Source of the DNA: Pseudomonadota bacterium
GTDB taxonomy: Bacteria > Pseudomonadota > Alphaproteobacteria > Rhizobiales > Rhizobiaceae
Assembly: GCA_020161665.1 (NCBI GenBank)
Contig: JAIUPA010000006.1
Coordinates: forward strand, 193,583 to 229,781
Direction of reading: 5' to 3'
Length of the DNA: 36,199 bases
The first letter of the stretch is position 1. Every line of letters starts with the position of its first letter. Below, piece after piece: positions 15,631-24,595 of this stretch. The notes beneath the pieces are model-generated. The model was not told the DNA's origin. It made no database searches and was given only the letters and a program-made list of their open reading frames with translations. The position numbers and the translations under genes are program-made.

Positions 15631-16740
15631 GTGAAGTTTCTCTTTCTCTCCACGCACGCCTTTTTGCCGACGACACGCAAGACCAGCGTGCATTTCGTCA
15701 GCGAAGCGCTGGCAGCGCGCGGGCATGAGGTCGAAACCATCAGCGTCGGCTTCAGCGCGCTGTCCTACTTCAAGAAAAAGAACGTCTATCGCCTTTTGGC
15801 CCAATCGCAGAAGAACCGCTTCGTTGAGCGCGCGCCGCGCTATCGCTCGGCCTGCTACATGCCACCACTTCATGCGTTCAGCAGCGGCAATGCGATGCTG
15901 GATGTGGCCATGGCCCCGATGTTTTCGCTGTACGGCAACACCATTCCAGCGTTCATGCGCGAAGCGATCCGCCGCGCCGATGTGGTGGTGATCGAGTCCG
16001 GCACGGCTGTCGCCTTCTTCAAGGCGGTGCGGCGCATCAATCCATCCGCCAAGACCCTCTACTTCGTGCGCGATCGCCTCGATACGGTCGGGGCATCGGT
16101 CCATCTGCAAAAGATCGAGCGTTTATCCGCCGCGCAGTTCGACCACATCATCGTCCCGTCGCGCCATATCGCCGAAACCTTTGGTGCTTTGCCGCAGGTT
16201 GAGATCATTCCGCAGGGCATCGACAAGCAGGCCTTTGATGCTTCAACGGTCTCGCCCTACGCACCTGGCACGATCAATGCCGTCTCGGTTGGAAATATGC
16301 TGTTTGATCGTGATGCGGTCGTTGCCATGGCCAAAAGCGCCCCGCACGTGACCTTCCATCTCTTCGGCGAAGGCATTCCGGATGACCTGCCGGAGAACGC
16401 CAAGGTCTATGGGGAACGCCCCTTCTCCGACATCATCGCCTACATCAAGTTCGCCCATTTCGGTGTGGCGCCCTACCGCCTGACTGAGCGCGAGCTTTAC
16501 CTCATCGAGTCGAGCCTCAAGCTCCGGCAATACTCCTATTGCGCCCTGCCGGTTCTCGCCCCTTCGTTGATGGCCTGCGCCTTCCCGAACATCATCGGTT
16601 ACAGCCTGACGGGCGAAACCGACTGGGCCGAAAAGATCAACACAGCGGCCACCATGCCGCATCTGCCGGAATGGAAAGACGGGATCTTGTCCTGGGACGA
16701 GATTGCCGAGCGTTTTGCGCAAAGCGTTGATGCGCACTGA
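15631..16740 (+). CDS. Glycosyltransferase, GT-B fold, possibly GumK/GT70-like
   Basis: A 369-residue protein with the layout of a GT-B retaining or GumK-type transferase. The N-terminal Rossmann half opens MKFLFLSTHAFLPTTRKTSV and HFVSEALAARGHEVETISVG, a donor/acceptor lobe start. The linker region has HIIVPSRHIAETFG and IIPQGIDKQAFDAS, and the C-terminal half has VGNMLFDRD, FHLFGEGIP and a late LIESSLKLRQYSYCALPVLAP that holds the nucleotide-sugar-binding glutamate region. The N-terminus recalls glucuronosyltransferase GumK, but I cannot fix the sugar. The GTG at 15631 is the start, with GGA 7 nt upstream. There are no transmembrane segments. It follows the ATP-grasp/deacetylase gene in the same direction (225-bp gap) and probably shares a glycan pathway with it. 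Its stop is 20 bp from the convergent pbpC stop. Confidence 0.75.
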   Translation: MKFLFLSTHAFLPTTRKTSVHFVSEALAARGHEVETISVGFSALSYFKKKNVYRLLAQSQKNRFVERAPRYRSACYMPPLHAFSSGNAMLDVAMAPMFSLYGNTIPAFMREAIRRADVVVIESGTAVAFFKAVRRINPSAKTLYFVRDRLDTVGASVHLQKIERLSAAQFDHIIVPSRHIAETFGALPQVEIIPQGIDKQAFDASTVSPYAPGTINAVSVGNMLFDRDAVVAMAKSAPHVTFHLFGEGIPDDLPENAKVYGERPFSDIIAYIKFAHFGVAPYRLTERELYLIESSLKLRQYSYCALPVLAPSLMACAFPNIIGYSLTGETDWAEKINTAATMPHLPEWKDGILSWDEIAERFAQSVDAH

Positions 16741-16760
16741 TCCACCAGGGGTTTTGAGCG

Positions 16761-18851
16761 CTATTCCAGAAAAACACCCACGCTGGCGGCCCGACCATCC
16801 GCATCGATCACCGTCAGGCGGGAAAATCCGCCGCCATCGGGGTGCCATTCGCTGGTGCGTCGCCGCTCGGGATCGTCAGACAACGGTTTGCCATTGACCA
16901 GCCAGCGAAACGGCGCCTTGCCGCCCTGCAGTTTGAGAACGAGCGGCAGCACGTCACTGGAGGTTTTGAAGCCCAGCTCGACCCGCGCCCCTTCCGGCGG
17001 ATAGACAATGCGCGGCGGTGTTTCACGCCCCTTGATCGCGGGCAATCCGGCATCTGTCGAGGCAAACCGTCGTAGCGCAAACGGCAGCGCCGCAAGGGCA
17101 TCGCGTGTGGCCCCCAAAGGCGCTTCCGGCAGCCGCGAGATCGCCACGCCGGACCGCGAGAACGCCTCGAACAAAACGGGCGCGGCGGAAACATAGCCGG
17201 TCAGCCCCGGCACCGCGCCATTATCGGCCCGCCCCACCCAGACGCCCACCACATAGCGACCATCGAAACCGACCGCCCAGGCATCGCGATAACCGTAGCT
17301 CGTGCCGGTCTTGTAGGCGATACCGCCCACCGGGCTTCCCGGCGGCGGCAAGACGGATGACAACACATCCGCCACCTGCCAGGCGGCAACCGGCGTCATC
17401 AACGGATCGCCGGAAAACTGCCCCGGCTCGCCGGTAATCCCGTCGCCAATCTTCACCGCCTTGCCGCGATTGGGAAAGGCCGTGTAGAGCTGCACCAGAT
17501 CCTGAAGCGTAAGACCCGCCCCGCCCAGCGCGATGGAAAGACCTGCGGGCTCGCCGGTCGGCAATTGCAAGCGCACATCGGCCCGCCGCAAGTGCACCAG
17601 CAGCCGCGACGGACCCGTCGCTTCCAGAAGCTTCACCGCCGGAACATTGAGCGACAATTGCAGCGCCCGGCGAATGCTGACATCGCCCTGATAGGTCATG
17701 TCGAAATTGCGGGGACGGTAGCCGGAAAAGTCGGAAGGCCGGTCTTCGATGATCGTTTCCTGCGCGATCAACCCTTCCTCGAAGGCCAACGCATAGATGA
17801 AGGGCTTGAGCGCTGAACCGGGCGAGCGCACGGCCTCGCTCATATCCACCCAGCCGCGCCGCGAGCCGTCGAAATAATCCGACGAGCCAACGCGCGCGAC
17901 AATATCACCGCTTCGCGCATCGGCCATGATCATTGCCACCGAAAGCTTTGGCCCGAGCCGCTCCGCCGCCAGCCGCGCCACGCTTTCCAGTGCGCCTTGA
18001 ATACGGGCATCAAGCCGGGTGCGATAAAGCCGCTCGCCCGGCTTTTTGATCCGTGCCGTGCCCGCCAGATGCGCGCCGAGCGCTGGCAAGCCCTGCCGCA
18101 CGCCCGGAACCGCAACGAGGGCCGCCCGCCCGGCTTCGCCCGCATCGAGAACTCCGGCCATCACGGCGCGCTCGATGACACGGCCCCGCGCCGTCTTGGC
18201 CCGGTCCGGATAGCGGTCAGGCCGGCGCTTTTCCGGCAATTGCGGCAAAGCCACGAGAAGCGCCGCTTCGGCGACCGAAAGCCGCTTCGGTTCCTTGCCA
18301 AACCAGGCAAGGCTTGCCGCCCGCACCCCTTCCAGATTACCGCCATAGGGAGCGAGCGTCAGATAAAGATCGAGAATGTCCGCCTTGGAAAGTCGACGCT
18401 CGATCTGCACCGCCCGCGCCATCTGCCGAAGCTTGGCAAACAGGCTGCGTTCGCTGCGCGGCTCCATCAGACGGGCCACCTGCATGGAAAGCGTCGAGCC
18501 GCCTGAGACGATACGGCCATGACGCACGAGTTGCCCGGCCGCGCGCAGAAGCGCCAGCGGATCAACCCCGCTATGATCATAAAACCGCTTGTCTTCATAG
18601 GCGACCAGCATGGACACAAGGCGCGGATCGACATCCGCCGCCGTGGTTTTCAGCCGCCAGCGCCCCTCCTTGGTGGCAAAGGCCCGAAGGAGCGCGTCAT
18701 TGCGGTCCAGCACTTCAGCCGAAACGACGCGAGCCTCATCCAGCGGCGGCGGAAAAACCCGATCCGCCGCTTCAAGCCCCGCCCAGACGAGCAGGCCAGC
18801 GAGCACCGCGCCAGCGGCCCCGATGCCTGCCCGGCGAAGGCGCGGTGTCAT
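16761..18851 (-). CDS. pbpC: Penicillin-binding protein 1C (bifunctional glycosyltransferase/transpeptidase)
   Basis: An inner-membrane peptidoglycan synthase of 696 residues. An N-terminal anchor (about 9-28) is followed by a GT51 glycosyltransferase domain with catalytic Glu86 in EDKRFYDHSG and GGSTLSMQVARL (117-128). The transpeptidase domain has the three active-site motifs SALK (346-349), SLN (400-402) and KTGTS (514-518). A C-terminal BiPBP_C domain (about 600-696, PPRIVYPPEGARVEL) is diagnostic of PBP1C. The ATG at 18851 overlaps the stop of the alpha-2-macroglobulin gene as ATGA, so translation is coupled. This pairing of PBP1C with a bacterial alpha-2-macroglobulin is widespread and is thought to link trapping of intruding proteases with repair of the damaged wall. 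The stop is TAG at 16761. Confidence 0.95.
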   Translation of the reverse strand: MTPRLRRAGIGAAGAVLAGLLVWAGLEAADRVFPPPLDEARVVSAEVLDRNDALLRAFATKEGRWRLKTTAADVDPRLVSMLVAYEDKRFYDHSGVDPLALLRAAGQLVRHGRIVSGGSTLSMQVARLMEPRSERSLFAKLRQMARAVQIERRLSKADILDLYLTLAPYGGNLEGVRAASLAWFGKEPKRLSVAEAALLVALPQLPEKRRPDRYPDRAKTARGRVIERAVMAGVLDAGEAGRAALVAVPGVRQGLPALGAHLAGTARIKKPGERLYRTRLDARIQGALESVARLAAERLGPKLSVAMIMADARSGDIVARVGSSDYFDGSRRGWVDMSEAVRSPGSALKPFIYALAFEEGLIAQETIIEDRPSDFSGYRPRNFDMTYQGDVSIRRALQLSLNVPAVKLLEATGPSRLLVHLRRADVRLQLPTGEPAGLSIALGGAGLTLQDLVQLYTAFPNRGKAVKIGDGITGEPGQFSGDPLMTPVAAWQVADVLSSVLPPPGSPVGGIAYKTGTSYGYRDAWAVGFDGRYVVGVWVGRADNGAVPGLTGYVSAAPVLFEAFSRSGVAISRLPEAPLGATRDALAALPFALRRFASTDAGLPAIKGRETPPRIVYPPEGARVELGFKTSSDVLPLVLKLQGGKAPFRWLVNGKPLSDDPERRRTSEWHPDGGGFSRLTVIDADGRAASVGVFLE

Positions 18852-21800
18852 CGCGCCGCCTTGACGGCCATCATGCCACTCGCCGTGCGGGCGGCAAATT
18901 CAGGCCGGTACATGTCCTCGACACTGGCTGCGGGCAGGGCGTAAGTGCCGGGCGTTACGGCCCTCACCACATAGGCCAGCGTAAACTCGCCCTCTTCGCC
19001 ATCGGCCCGGTCAATCGCCGCCACGAAACGATCGCTGCGGAATTCCGTATGCGCTGTCTCGATATCCGACAGCCAGTCGAAGTTCGAAAGGTCGGCGCTG
19101 CCGATGATCTTCGGATTGTCGATCTCGAACCCGGCGGGCAGAAGATCCGTGACCAGCAGGCGCTGGCTCCACGTGTTTTCCGGCACCACATTCAAAACCA
19201 CCACATAGCGGTCGTTCTGCGAGGCCTCGGCAATGTCGATCTCCTCGCCATCCAGCGAATAATAGGTCCGTTCGATGGTAAAGCCGTTGCCACTGGCGGG
19301 CAGCGGCTCTTCCGGGGAAGCCAGCGCCGTCACCGCCGCATAGACAGTCTCCTTGCCGCGATTTTCAACTGTGACCGGCTGGTCGGACAGCGTCGTGCCG
19401 CTCATACGCGCCTTGTAACCACCATGCACGGTGCGACCATCAATCCCGAGAACGAGATCCTTGTCGGCATCCGTCACGGCCCGTCCGGCAAGCCACATCC
19501 AGGCCTGCTCCTGCGTGCTGGTCGCCGCCTTCAACTGCCAGTCATCGGCAACGCTAAGCGACAGCGGCTTGACGAGGCCGGGTTCCGGCTTGGCTTCGGC
19601 GGCAAGCGTCAGAAGTGCGGCCTTGTCACGCAGGTCAGAGCCGTAATCGGCCCGCGACTGGCCATCCGTCGCCACCTTGGCGGGGAAGAGATCGGCAGCG
19701 TTGCGGAACAGGCTGCCCGCGCGCGGCTGATCGCCATAAAGCGATAGGGCCGCCGCCAATTGCCCGCGGGCCATCGGCGAGGTGATGGAATCGAGCGCCG
19801 TGTCGGCATAATAACGCAGGTCCGAAATCGCCGCCTTGCGGTTCTTCGCCAGCACGTAAAGCGCATAGGCCATGGCATTGCCCTGATCCTTCACCTCCGT
19901 ATAGGCCAGCTGGTTCTGCAAATTGTCGAGCGCCTGCGAAAGCGCTTCTTCCGGCACGGCAAAACCACGCTCGCGCGCCCGCGTCAGGAAATCGCTGACA
20001 TAGGCATCAAGCCACAGATCACCGCTGCCCGGCCCCCAGAGACCGAAACTGCCTGACGACGACTGATAGGAGAGCACCCGTTCGATGGCACCCGCCACCC
20101 GCGTTTTAAGGTCGGGATCATCCGGGCCTTCGGTAAGCGCCGCCGCCTGATCGAGATAAAGAAGCGGTAGGGCGCGGCTCACCGTCTGCTCGGCACAGCC
20201 ATAGGGATAGCGGTCGAGCATCATGGCAAGCGCCGTCATGTCAAAGGCCGGTGCCCGGGTGATGTTGACGCTGACGGACGCACCGCCCACCAGACTGCCC
20301 GCCAGAAGACCACGGTCGAGCGTCAGGCTCTTGCCCGGTTCCAGCGCCAGCTCGTGACGCACATTGACCGGCAGCGTTGCGGGCCGAACCGGCAGGACAA
20401 GCCCCTGTTCCACCTTGATGTCATCGCCTCCCGCCAGAACAAGCGAAACGCTCGCATCGCCGACAAGCTTGCCCGTCACGGGCAGGATAACGGTCGTGCG
20501 CTTCTTCGGATCAAGCGTCACCTGACGTTCGGCAGCGCCCTCGACAGCAATCGCCGCATTGGGCGTCACGGAAAGCGTATAAGTGCCCGCCGGGGCATCG
20601 GTCGCGGCAATATCGAGCCGCAATTCGCTGCGGTCGCCGGGGGTGAGGAACTTCGGCAGGCTGGCCGTAATCACCACCGGATCGCGAATGATCACATCCG
20701 TTTGCGCATGCCCGACGCCGGATTTCGACCACGCCACAGCCATGACACGGGCCGTGCCATTAAACTGCGGAATATCGAAGGAAATGGTCGCATTGCCATC
20801 CGCGCCCAGTTTCACCGGACCGGAGAAGAAGGCCACCAGCTTTTCCGTCGGGGGGCTCGCCTGCAGCGCCATGTCGCCACCGTCACCACCTGTGCGGATG
20901 CGCCCCATGGCCCCCAGCGAACCATCGATCAGCCGCCCATAAAGGTCGCGAATTTCCAGACCCAGACGACGCTGGCCAAAATACCAGCCTTCCGGGTCCG
21001 GCATCGTGTAGCGCGTCAGGTTGAGGATGCCGACATCGACGGCGGCAACCGTCACATAGGCCTCCTCGCCCGCCCCGGCACCCGTGACTTCCACCGGAAT
21101 GGCAAGCGGCGCGCGCGGCAGCATCTTTTCCGGCGGCGAAAGCTTGACCGACAATTGCCGTCCGCCGGGATCAATGCCCAGCCATTTGACGCCGATGGCG
21201 CGCATCGGCATGCGGCTTTCCTGCGCGTCACCGGGACGGTAAAGCGAAGCGGTGACATAGGCCCCGCCGCCCCATTCGCCCTTGACCGGAATAGTGATTT
21301 CGCCACCCTCCGCGCCGATTTCGGTCTCGCTGGTATAGAGGAGCGTATCCGTGCCCACCGTCAGAAGAACGCGGCCCGCATAGCGCGACGAAATCTTGAG
21401 CTTGGCCGTCTCACCCGGTGCATAGCGCGGCTTGTCGAGCGCCACATCCAGCGCATCGGGTGTTTCGGTTGAGCTTGCCTCAACATACCAGCCCGCATCA
21501 AAGCTGACGCTGGACAGCGCGCCCGCCCCTTCAATTTCCAGACGATAGCGCCCCCAGGCCACCGGCACGGAAAGGGCGGCACCGTCCGCCGTCACATCCA
21601 GCGTGCCATCGGCCACTTTCTTGGTGGCAAACACCGGCTCGAAACGCCAGCCATTGCCCTCGCGATACCATTGATAATTCCGCTCGACCTTGACGAGCTT
21701 CCACTTGAGACCCTTGAGCGCCGCGCGCTGTTCGTTTTCGACAGCGATGACATGGAAGCTGGCCTGACTGTTTTCCGCCACCGAACCGCTGAATTCCGGC

Positions 21801-24271
21801 TTGAGGCCAATCATCGCGCCATCCTGCTTCACCGGCAGGGTGAGGTTGCGTTCAATAGCGCGACCACCGCCCTCCTTCATGCGCAGGCGAATATCGGCCT
21901 CCAGCCATTGCGTGGTGGAAGGCAGATCGCCGAGCGAAACATCAACCGTTGCCTTGCCGTCCTCATCCAGTACCGGCAGGTCTTCCAGCGCCTCGCGGCT
22001 CGCCTCTTCCGTCTCCTCGTCGGAAAGGCCGAACTGGTATCCTTCAAAGCCCGGATGCGTATGGACCGGCTTCACCGCCACATCGCCTTCCATGGAAAGC
22101 CCCGAAGCCGGCGCGCCATAAAGGAAACGACCATCCACATCAATTGAAACCGGCTGGCCCGGCTCAATCGCCTTGGCCTCGCTGGTCATGTCGAACTCGA
22201 TGCGATCCGGCACGAAATCCTCAACGAGGAACACCTGATCGGACAAGGCCGGGGCCTTGGGATCGGTGTAAACCTTGAAATGCCAGGTGCCACGCATGGC
22301 GGTTTCCGGCAGCGTAAAATCCGCTGCATGACCGCCAAGACCCGCATCCTCGCGCACCATGCGCGCCGCTTCAACGCCATCCGGACGCTCGAACACGAAG
22401 GTCAGCGGCAGACCGGAGACGGCATTGCCCAAGCTGTCCCGCGAGAGCGCCGCCGCATGCACGGTCTCGCCCACTCGGTAGATGCCGCGCTCCGGCCATG
22501 CCAGAACGTCAATGGCACCGGGCGCATTGCGGCCCGTCACGCCCCGGTCGGAAAGGTCAAATCCGGCCCGCGTCATGTCGAGGAACACATAGTCACCGCC
22601 AGCCTTTGCCGTCAGAACGGCAGGTGCCAGCGCACCCTCGCCGCGCATCAGCCCGGCGGAAAACACGGCCCGGCCATTGGCATCGGTCTTCGCCGTGCCG
22701 ATCACCTCATTGCTGCGCGACAGAAGTGAAAGCTCCGTGCCTTCCTGCGGTTTGGCGGAGGACAGCGACCGAACGAAGACCGAAAGACCATCCGTTCCGG
22801 CAAAGGTCGCAAGGCCGAGGTCGGAGACCACAAACCACTGCGTGGCGCGCGAATCCCAATTCTCAAGGCCATCGCCATTCACCTTGGCCGTCAGCACGTA
22901 GACGCCCGGCTTGCGCTCCGGCAGCGCTTCTTCCACCGGGAAGCCGGTAATCGTTTCCTTGTTCAATTGCTGATCGAGCGACAGCGCGCCCTGCCAGACA
23001 AGCTCACCGCGATTGGCCTCGATATCGTCGAAACCATAGCCATCGAGCTGCGAGAGGAACTTGGAGTCGGCCATCAGCCCGGCAATCTGGCGATCACCGA
23101 TACGATAGAGTTTCAGCGAAGCCTCTTCCGCATTGACGGACACAAGCGGGATCGAGCGGCGCGCCGTCGAAGGCAGCACGAAGTTCTCGCCCGTGAAGCG
23201 GATCGCCGGCTTGCGGTCGCGCACATAAAGATCAAGCGACACCGCCTTTTCGAGGCTTTCATCGGCAATGACCGACGGCAGACCGGCGCGCAGGCCAATC
23301 TGGTAACGCCCGCCATGGGCGAGCCCCTCGACGCAGATTTCCTGCCCCTTGGCCTCGATGGCCTTCGGTGCTGCACCATCCAGCGTCACGTAAGACGTGT
23401 AATCGACGCCGGATTTCACCAGCTCTTCCGAGAAGGATACGCAAGCGCGCGGATTGGCCGTATCGGAATCGATCCGGTGTTCCACCATGCGGAAGCCCTG
23501 CCGGATGCGAAGATCGACAAACTGGGCGCGAACCGCCTTGTCATCCTTGAGCGCCAGCGACGCCTTGTAGGCCTGAAGCGCCGGGCGGTAATCCATCGAC
23601 TTGTCGAGCGCACGGGCGAAAACGGCCAGCGCCTCGGCTCGCAAGCCCTTCGTGCGGCTCAACTGATAGGCTTTCAGCGCCGCACCGGCGGCCTGTGTGG
23701 TGATGTCGTTATTATCGGGAATGTCGAGCGCCACCTTGGCCGCGCCAAGGAAAGCTTCCGGGGCCTCCTCGTCAGCGGCGGCAGCGGCCTTGTAGTTGGA
23801 GAAGGCACCCGCCAGATCGCCCGAGGCTTTGAGCGCATCCGCCGCCTGCAGCAGTTCCTCGGCATCGGCATCTTCTTCCGATGCTTCCAACGATTTCGTG
23901 AAATCGACGGCCTTCTGCAAGAGATAGGTCGAGAGGAAGGGCAGACGTGGGGCCGCCCCCAGATCGGGTTCCGCCGCAACGGTGACGATGCGCCCGGCAA
24001 CCGCCCCCGGTGACGCCTTCATCTTGTTGAAATCAGACTTCAGGAAGCACCACGAAGCCTTGGTATTGTAGGTGAAGGCCTTGCAGTCCTCGTTCTCGAT
24101 GCAGATCGACTTGCACTCATCGAGCGTGACGTTCTTTTCCGCCCTGAGATCAAAGCCGAAATAATCGGAATCCTTGGTGATTTCGATGGTTCTCTGGCTT
24201 TCGGCAGCAAGGGCGCCGAAGGCAACGGAGGCAACAAAAAAGGCAGGCAAAAGACGGAGTAGCGCGCGCAT
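18848..24271 (-). CDS. Bacterial alpha-2-macroglobulin with PAN/Apple-like N-terminus and thioester
   Basis: A very large periplasmic protease trap of 1807 residues, YfhM-like. MRALLRLLPAFFVASVAFGA, continuing LAA, is a signal peptide; no lipobox cysteine follows, so unlike E. coli YfhM it is not an obvious lipoprotein. Residues about 25-105 look like a PAN/Apple domain with Cys53, Cys57, Cys63 and Cys75. Residues about 115-240 are helical and TPR-like. The macroglobulin domains follow. The reactive thioester motif CAEQ is intact (Cys1359, Gln1362, in YPYGCAEQTVSRALPLLYL), within the alpha/alpha-toroid thioester domain. The ATG at 24271 has GGAGGG 5 nt upstream; the frame extends 10 codons further without support. 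The thioester would bind attacking proteases covalently after bait cleavage. It is the first gene of a two-gene operon with pbpC. Confidence 0.93.
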   Translation of the reverse strand: MRALLRLLPAFFVASVAFGALAAESQRTIEITKDSDYFGFDLRAEKNVTLDECKSICIENEDCKAFTYNTKASWCFLKSDFNKMKASPGAVAGRIVTVAAEPDLGAAPRLPFLSTYLLQKAVDFTKSLEASEEDADAEELLQAADALKASGDLAGAFSNYKAAAAADEEAPEAFLGAAKVALDIPDNNDITTQAAGAALKAYQLSRTKGLRAEALAVFARALDKSMDYRPALQAYKASLALKDDKAVRAQFVDLRIRQGFRMVEHRIDSDTANPRACVSFSEELVKSGVDYTSYVTLDGAAPKAIEAKGQEICVEGLAHGGRYQIGLRAGLPSVIADESLEKAVSLDLYVRDRKPAIRFTGENFVLPSTARRSIPLVSVNAEEASLKLYRIGDRQIAGLMADSKFLSQLDGYGFDDIEANRGELVWQGALSLDQQLNKETITGFPVEEALPERKPGVYVLTAKVNGDGLENWDSRATQWFVVSDLGLATFAGTDGLSVFVRSLSSAKPQEGTELSLLSRSNEVIGTAKTDANGRAVFSAGLMRGEGALAPAVLTAKAGGDYVFLDMTRAGFDLSDRGVTGRNAPGAIDVLAWPERGIYRVGETVHAAALSRDSLGNAVSGLPLTFVFERPDGVEAARMVREDAGLGGHAADFTLPETAMRGTWHFKVYTDPKAPALSDQVFLVEDFVPDRIEFDMTSEAKAIEPGQPVSIDVDGRFLYGAPASGLSMEGDVAVKPVHTHPGFEGYQFGLSDEETEEASREALEDLPVLDEDGKATVDVSLGDLPSTTQWLEADIRLRMKEGGGRAIERNLTLPVKQDGAMIGLKPEFSGSVAENSQASFHVIAVENEQRAALKGLKWKLVKVERNYQWYREGNGWRFEPVFATKKVADGTLDVTADGAALSVPVAWGRYRLEIEGAGALSSVSFDAGWYVEASSTETPDALDVALDKPRYAPGETAKLKISSRYAGRVLLTVGTDTLLYTSETEIGAEGGEITIPVKGEWGGGAYVTASLYRPGDAQESRMPMRAIGVKWLGIDPGGRQLSVKLSPPEKMLPRAPLAIPVEVTGAGAGEEAYVTVAAVDVGILNLTRYTMPDPEGWYFGQRRLGLEIRDLYGRLIDGSLGAMGRIRTGGDGGDMALQASPPTEKLVAFFSGPVKLGADGNATISFDIPQFNGTARVMAVAWSKSGVGHAQTDVIIRDPVVITASLPKFLTPGDRSELRLDIAATDAPAGTYTLSVTPNAAIAVEGAAERQVTLDPKKRTTVILPVTGKLVGDASVSLVLAGGDDIKVEQGLVLPVRPATLPVNVRHELALEPGKSLTLDRGLLAGSLVGGASVSVNITRAPAFDMTALAMMLDRYPYGCAEQTVSRALPLLYLDQAAALTEGPDDPDLKTRVAGAIERVLSYQSSSGSFGLWGPGSGDLWLDAYVSDFLTRARERGFAVPEEALSQALDNLQNQLAYTEVKDQGNAMAYALYVLAKNRKAAISDLRYYADTALDSITSPMARGQLAAALSLYGDQPRAGSLFRNAADLFPAKVATDGQSRADYGSDLRDKAALLTLAAEAKPEPGLVKPLSLSVADDWQLKAATSTQEQAWMWLAGRAVTDADKDLVLGIDGRTVHGGYKARMSGTTLSDQPVTVENRGKETVYAAVTALASPEEPLPASGNGFTIERTYYSLDGEEIDIAEASQNDRYVVVLNVVPENTWSQRLLVTDLLPAGFEIDNPKIIGSADLSNFDWLSDIETAHTEFRSDRFVAAIDRADGEEGEFTLAYVVRAVTPGTYALPAASVEDMYRPEFAARTASGMMAVKAAR

Positions 24272-24411
24272 GAAACCCTCCCGGTCGGGCAATCGCGCCA
24301 TGAGTCTTCGTGCCGGAACGGGCCTTTGTCAATGCACTGAATGGGGAGGGATCGGGTCAATTCCAGAAGGGGGCGATGCTGGCGCAACCTCACCAACCAA
24401 CCGGCATTGCC

Positions 24412-24542
24412 CCCTCTCCCCGCCTGCGGGGAGAGGGCTGGGGTGAGGGGCAGACATCACACAAAACAAGGCGATGACGCCTTCGCCGGTGCTTGCCCCT
24501 CATCCCGCTGCCGCGACCTTCTCCCCGCAAGCGGGGAGAAGG
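24412..24542. repeat. Composite palindromic intergenic repeat
   Basis: Hairpin 1 (24412-24437) has a perfect 11-bp stem CCCTCTCCCCG/CGGGGAGAGGG. Hairpin 2 (24517-24542) has CCTTCTCCCCG/CGGGGAGAAGG. Between them GGGGTGAGGGGCA is inverted as TGCCCCTCATCCC with one mismatch, and the centre holds a small hairpin AAGGCG-ATGA-CGCCTT (24468-24483). The whole is an imperfect palindrome built of three hairpins, of a kind dispersed through rhizobial intergenic regions. It fills most of the 324-bp gap between the alpha-2-macroglobulin start and the gabD stop; I see no gene in that gap. It may act as a transcript end for gabD, but there is no T-run. Confidence 0.75.
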
Positions 24543-24595
24543 ATATTCAAGGCGAGCCCCCCCCTTAAAAGAAAGAGCGTTTGTCGCGCATGCCC

